Source: Moorella mulderi DSM 14980 (lineage in GTDB: Bacteria > Bacillota > DSM-521 > Neomoorellales > Neomoorellaceae). Taken from it: DNA of 64,000 bases. Shown piece after piece: positions 60,647 through 64,000 of this stretch. A program made the position numbers and the translations under genes. Each line of letters opens with the position of its first letter. The first letter of the stretch is position 1. The notes below the pieces were generated by a model, which saw only the letters and a list, made by a program, of their open reading frames with translations, had not been told where the DNA came from and ran no database searches. The DNA lies in the NCBI RefSeq assembly GCF_001594015.1, contig NZ_LTBC01000003.1, forward strand, positions 248,001 through 312,000, read 5' to 3'.

Positions 60647-60845
60647 ACCCTACCCCACCTGCACCATTTCCTGCCCTTTCTCTACCCGAAAGCCCGGCAG
60701 GACCAAGCGCAGCACCCGATGGAACCGCCGGCGCCGGTCACCAGGACCACTTCCCCCGCCAGATAACCGGCCATGGCCACCAGGTCGACCCGGACAGGCT
60801 CCCGGCCCAGGATGTCTTCTAAAATGGTGCAAGTGAGAATGCTTG
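60647..60845 (-). pseudogene. capD/flaA1-like relic (second copy, chimeric)
   Basis: Minus-strand ILEDILGREPVRVDLVAMAGYLAGEVVLVTGAGGSIG is the CapD start of the Rossmann domain (in two short motifs here). After GSIG it jumps to [18 protein letters not shown], the same C-terminal end as in the other relic. More than 200 codons are deleted. Its 5' end runs into the 3' end of the TPR-SIR2 gene. Confidence 0.78.
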
Positions 60846-63269
60846 AAATCCTACTGGCCGGTAGTCTATTGGGCCAAAGAAATGCCAATAGTTCTTCTCG
60901 ACGCTCGTAGGGCGTTTTTCTTCCTTTAGAGTTTTGTCTACCACAACAATATCTACGGGGTTTTCAACCCGGTAAAGACTTCGTTTAACCCTGTAGCGAA
61001 AATAGGCATCCTCATCAGAGAGAGAATACCCTATAAAAATGACCCGGTCCGCTTTGCGCAGCAGTTCTTCAGCTTGCATATGTAGGTGCAACCATGCTTC
61101 AGGCATGAAATATTTTTCACGCATAGGTGGGTAAAGAAACCAACTAAGGGGTGTTCCATCACTGGAGCATTGTGGCATATCCTGGGAAAGAGCTCGCCCG
61201 GTAGAAATTCGATATATTTTGTGGCAATAGGGGCAGAACATCCAATCCATGGAGCCATGAAATTTCACCAACTGTATAGGTTTACGCAGCTTTTCCCGGG
61301 ATACGTTTATCGCCCTTCGTTCGCATCCTCCCCAAGGTTCTAGTTGTATGCCATAGTTTATATTTTCCTCCCCCACTGCCTCTATCAAAGCCTGGTCTAA
61401 AAAAGGATCATAGTTAAGGGTAATAAAACCTACCTCTTCCAAGGCACCTGTTGTCAACATCTTGACCATGTTTTTAACCAACTGCACATAGCTATTTCTA
61501 CTATCTATTGGGGTCGTAAGATCAGTAAAAAGTTGTAGCAACCTAATAATGACTAATTTTTTCAATTTCCTCAGTACGTCCGGTGGATAGGTTGGCGTTA
61601 AGGCTTCATCTTTTTCTAAAGCGATCTCAATAAGGTTCAATACTTCATTAATCGTTGGTCTGCTGCAGGCCGGTAAGGATGGGTCGATCCTGAAAACTGT
61701 TTTTAAAAAACGAACCAGATCGTCACTAGAGTTGCCCTCGTTAAGGAGTTCGGTTAATAAATCTTGTCCCAGCGGAAGCTGCTCCGCCGAAGCGCCGGCA
61801 CCAATGACGAAGACCACTTTTTCAAACCGTCTGGAAACTACGTTAGATAAATAATATGCTGTAAGCTTCAGGGCATCTCCTTCTAGTTCTTCGGATCTTT
61901 GGTCGTCAGATTGAAAATAAATAGTTCCAGCATTCTGTGTAAGGAGCCGGCAGTCGTTTAACGTTACTAACCGGTTACCATGAATAAAACGTATCCTTGC
62001 CGGCAAGTCTGAACTCATTGAGATGAGGCTCTCATCCTGAACCTCCTGTTTGGCCAAAATAACCCCTGCATGCAATCTTTTTTTAATCGCCGGCATAGGA
62101 TTATTGAAAACATCCGGTATAGTGTCACCAATTAGCCCCTTGATAGCCTTTGTTTCATTAATTTCCACGGCCTGTTGAAGAGCAATCTGGAGTAACCTGC
62201 GATCGTTGGTTACGTAACCTGCGTTGATAAATGCTTTGACCTCACGGTCAAAGAGTGTTCTATTCGCTAAAACATTGCCCAGCAGCGCATTGGCAGCCTC
62301 GCTACGATTGAAGTAACGAATAGCCTCATAAAGATTGTTGGAAAACCGGATAGAATTGCGCGTTGCAAGGTTCTCCTCATATACCTCATTCCTTACATAA
62401 CCTAGGGCAATATCTTCCCATTTATTGGCCAGGGCCATTTCCCCTTCCGCTAATCGTGGCAGCCTTCCCGTTATTTGGAATCCATCTCTACTCATTAATA
62501 GTAGGTTTTGAACAACCAGTATATTTCTCTTGACTTCCTGGCGATAAAGGGCTAACTCCCTATCCGGAATATTTTCCACCAGCTCGTCTAAAATGGCGTC
62601 AGCAGCCTTATAATGTTTAAGTGCGGTTTGCCAGTCATCCCGGGCAAAGGACAGGGCTCCCAGGTTACACCAGACAATGGCCCTTTCAAGTTCAGTTGGC
62701 GCAAGGGATAACGCCTTTTTTAAAAGCGTATCAGCTTCGTCATAAAGCTCCTGTTCCCTGGCCATGCTTCCGAAATAAAGGGCAAAATTGAACCATGGTT
62801 CCGAATGGAGCTCTCTTTCAAACAACGGTAGTACCTGCTCCGCCCACCCTTCAGCTTTTTGCAGAGTTGCTGCCATAGCCTTTAGCAAATGGATGCGCCG
62901 GTGCCATTCATCCTCTAATTCTTCCATACCCTTTAAATAATCACTTAATTTATCCAGGTACTTTCTCATTTCTTCCAGGTCGTATCTTTCTATGTTAATA
63001 ACCGTTAGGAAATAGTAATATTGCATCAAGGTCTTAGGAGGAATATCTACAAATTTCCAATTAGGGTTGTAAAGAGCATGGTAGGCATCTTCAACTCCAT
63101 AGAGCCTATGGAGCTTGACAGCGTGACCGATAATTTGTGACAAAGATTTATCATTAACCTCTCTCAGAGAGGAGAGTTCGTCACCCGTACCATCTGTTGC
63201 TACTATAGGCGAGCACGGAATAAGCGGCTCCAAGAAGAAGTTATAAATTGGCTCCATTACCGATTTCAC
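60819..63269 (-). CDS. TPR-SIR2 protein, probable NAD-depleting defence effector
   Basis: 816 aa from GTG 63269 (AGGAGG 8 nt upstream). The N-terminal 480 residues are helical with TPR-like units (e.g. LYDEADTLLKKALSLAPTELERA, WQTALKHYKAADAI). The C-terminal SIR2 domain has GAGAS (490-494), ITLNYD with catalytic Asn619, KFHGS with His671, a CPYC pair (679, 682) plus Cys701 as possible zinc ligands, and FIGYSLSDEDAYFRY. Bacterial SIR2 effectors destroy NAD during phage infection. The last few residues read into a capD relic, so the native end may be altered. Next to the CmdTAC-like module. Confidence 0.82.
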   Translation of the reverse strand: MKSVMEPIYNFFLEPLIPCSPIVATDGTGDELSSLREVNDKSLSQIIGHAVKLHRLYGVEDAYHALYNPNWKFVDIPPKTLMQYYYFLTVINIERYDLEEMRKYLDKLSDYLKGMEELEDEWHRRIHLLKAMAATLQKAEGWAEQVLPLFERELHSEPWFNFALYFGSMAREQELYDEADTLLKKALSLAPTELERAIVWCNLGALSFARDDWQTALKHYKAADAILDELVENIPDRELALYRQEVKRNILVVQNLLLMSRDGFQITGRLPRLAEGEMALANKWEDIALGYVRNEVYEENLATRNSIRFSNNLYEAIRYFNRSEAANALLGNVLANRTLFDREVKAFINAGYVTNDRRLLQIALQQAVEINETKAIKGLIGDTIPDVFNNPMPAIKKRLHAGVILAKQEVQDESLISMSSDLPARIRFIHGNRLVTLNDCRLLTQNAGTIYFQSDDQRSEELEGDALKLTAYYLSNVVSRRFEKVVFVIGAGASAEQLPLGQDLLTELLNEGNSSDDLVRFLKTVFRIDPSLPACSRPTINEVLNLIEIALEKDEALTPTYPPDVLRKLKKLVIIRLLQLFTDLTTPIDSRNSYVQLVKNMVKMLTTGALEEVGFITLNYDPFLDQALIEAVGEENINYGIQLEPWGGCERRAINVSREKLRKPIQLVKFHGSMDWMFCPYCHKIYRISTGRALSQDMPQCSSDGTPLSWFLYPPMREKYFMPEAWLHLHMQAEELLRKADRVIFIGYSLSDEDAYFRYRVKRSLYRVENPVDIVVVDKTLKEEKRPTSVEKNYWHFFGPIDYRPVGFQAFSLAPF

Positions 63270-63370
63270 CTTGTTAGCCTCCTGAAATAACATAATGTTA
63301 GTATTTAATCGCCATTTATTTTGTAATTATATCCCCTATCGCAAATACAATAATAATATTGTTTTAACCT

Positions 63371-63850
63371 TTACGACATCTGGCTACAGCCGGCAGAAAA
63401 CCCATCGGGGTTGTTGCTGTACCACTTCCAGGCAGTGGCGATAATTTCCTCCAAGCTAGTATACTGCGGCCGCCACCCCAGCTCTTCGATGGCTTTTTCT
63501 GCCGAGGCTACCAGCACCCCCGGGTCGCCGGGCCGCCGGGGACCGAAACGGTAAGGTACTTTCTGCCCTGTCACCTTTTCCGCCGCTTTTATTACCTCCA
63601 GAACCGAATAGCCCCGGCCGCTGCCCAGGTTATAGGTTGCCGTGGGGCTACCCTGCTCCAGGGCTTCCAGGGCCAGGACGTGGGCTACCGCCAGGTCGTC
63701 GATGTGGATGTAGTCCCGCACTGCCGTCCCCAATATCCCCCGTCAACGCCCTGGCGGCGTTGAAATAACGGAGTGCTATAGCGAGGAAGTCAAAGGCGCG
63801 GCTGTAGTAAGCCAGGGCCTTCTCCAGGACCATTTTCGTCTCGCCGTAGG
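63371..63850 (-). pseudogene. galE relic D
   Basis: Upstream frame: ETKMVLEKALAYYSRAFDFLAIALRYFNAA (GalE middle). Downstream frame: RDYIHIDDLAVAHVLALEALEQG and the complete C-terminus. A deletion of about 60 codons with frameshift near 63730 joins them. The 5' end is fused at about 63850 to an unrelated coding fragment. Confidence 0.82.
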
Positions 63851-63999
63851 GGATCGCCTATCAAATTCAGCAGCTTCACTAGCAAGGGTGTTGTTTTCCC
63901 CTTGCCGCCTGTATATCCCAAATAACTTCCTACAATTAGCTCATAAAGGCCGCTACGTGTCAGGCGTATAAGCACGGCATCGATTTCATCTACTCCCAC
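63851..63999 (-). pseudogene. Unidentified coding fragment at the window edge
   Basis: Minus-strand frame EIDAVLIRLTRSGLYELIVGSYLGYTGG and TTPLLVKLLNLIG is cut by the window edge on its 5' side and by galE relic D on its 3' side. No family recognised. Confidence 0.35.
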
Positions 64000-64000
64000 C

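Overview
The window looks like chromosomal DNA of a moderately GC-rich, endospore-forming anaerobic Firmicute, most like a Moorella-type thermophilic acetogen. The basis is gene content: a tungsten-type aldehyde:ferredoxin oxidoreductase with its polyferredoxin and MoaD-like protein, a 2-hydroxyacyl-CoA dehydratase-type ATPase and reductase pair, a SleB-type cortex hydrolase, AGGAGG-type ribosome binding sites and frequent TTG/GTG starts. No rRNA, tRNA or CRISPR array was recognised. The species assignment is inference.

Layout. (1) 1-6.4 kb: the 3' part of cinA, a SleB-like hydrolase, a decayed VapBC pair, a MazEF-like pair coupled to a YigZ gene, an MBL-fold hydrolase, a long coiled-coil protein and a second VapBC pair. 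(2) 6.4-24.8 kb: a 15-gene minus-strand catabolic operon. It encodes LarA, two SDRs, three UroD-like proteins, E2/E1beta/E1alpha of a 2-oxoacid dehydrogenase, an Fe-alcohol dehydrogenase, a DctPQM TRAP transporter, PdxA2 and a DUF1537 kinase. It sits behind a consensus sigma-54 promoter (22631-22646), three repeated palindromes and a PrpR-type activator gene. (3) 24.8-26.1 kb: a HepT/MntA pair. (4) 26.2-30.4 kb: the AOR cluster with a structured leader. (5) 30.4-36.4 kb: xpt, dedA, an SLH protein and an HtpX-PspAB-PspA-PspAA envelope-stress operon. (6) 36.6-44.5 kb: LD-carboxypeptidase, then a run from a HgdC/HgdB-type reductase to MtnA, a small protein, MTA phosphorylase and AhcY. (7) 44.7-49.8 kb: a stalk-domain protein, a Wzz-like protein, a VapBC pair and a large TPR protein.

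(8) 49.9-64 kb is a rearranged accessory region. It contains at least four truncated galE relics, two capD/flaA1 relics, relics of SWIM, ElyC, Rpn and TumA-like genes, and short dispersed direct repeats. Interspersed are intact toxin-antitoxin and probable defence genes: two PIN modules, a TumE-type pair flanked by 32-bp direct repeats, an ADP-ribosyltransferase/antitoxin/SecB-chaperone module resembling CmdTAC, and a TPR-SIR2 protein. It looks like a collapsed surface-polysaccharide locus that became a defence island.

Most notable are the sigma-54 operon of unknown substrate, the CmdTAC-like module, the TPR-SIR2 protein, and the coupling of an ATP-driven reductase to methylthioadenosine salvage genes. 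Function calls rest on reading motifs; no database search was possible.
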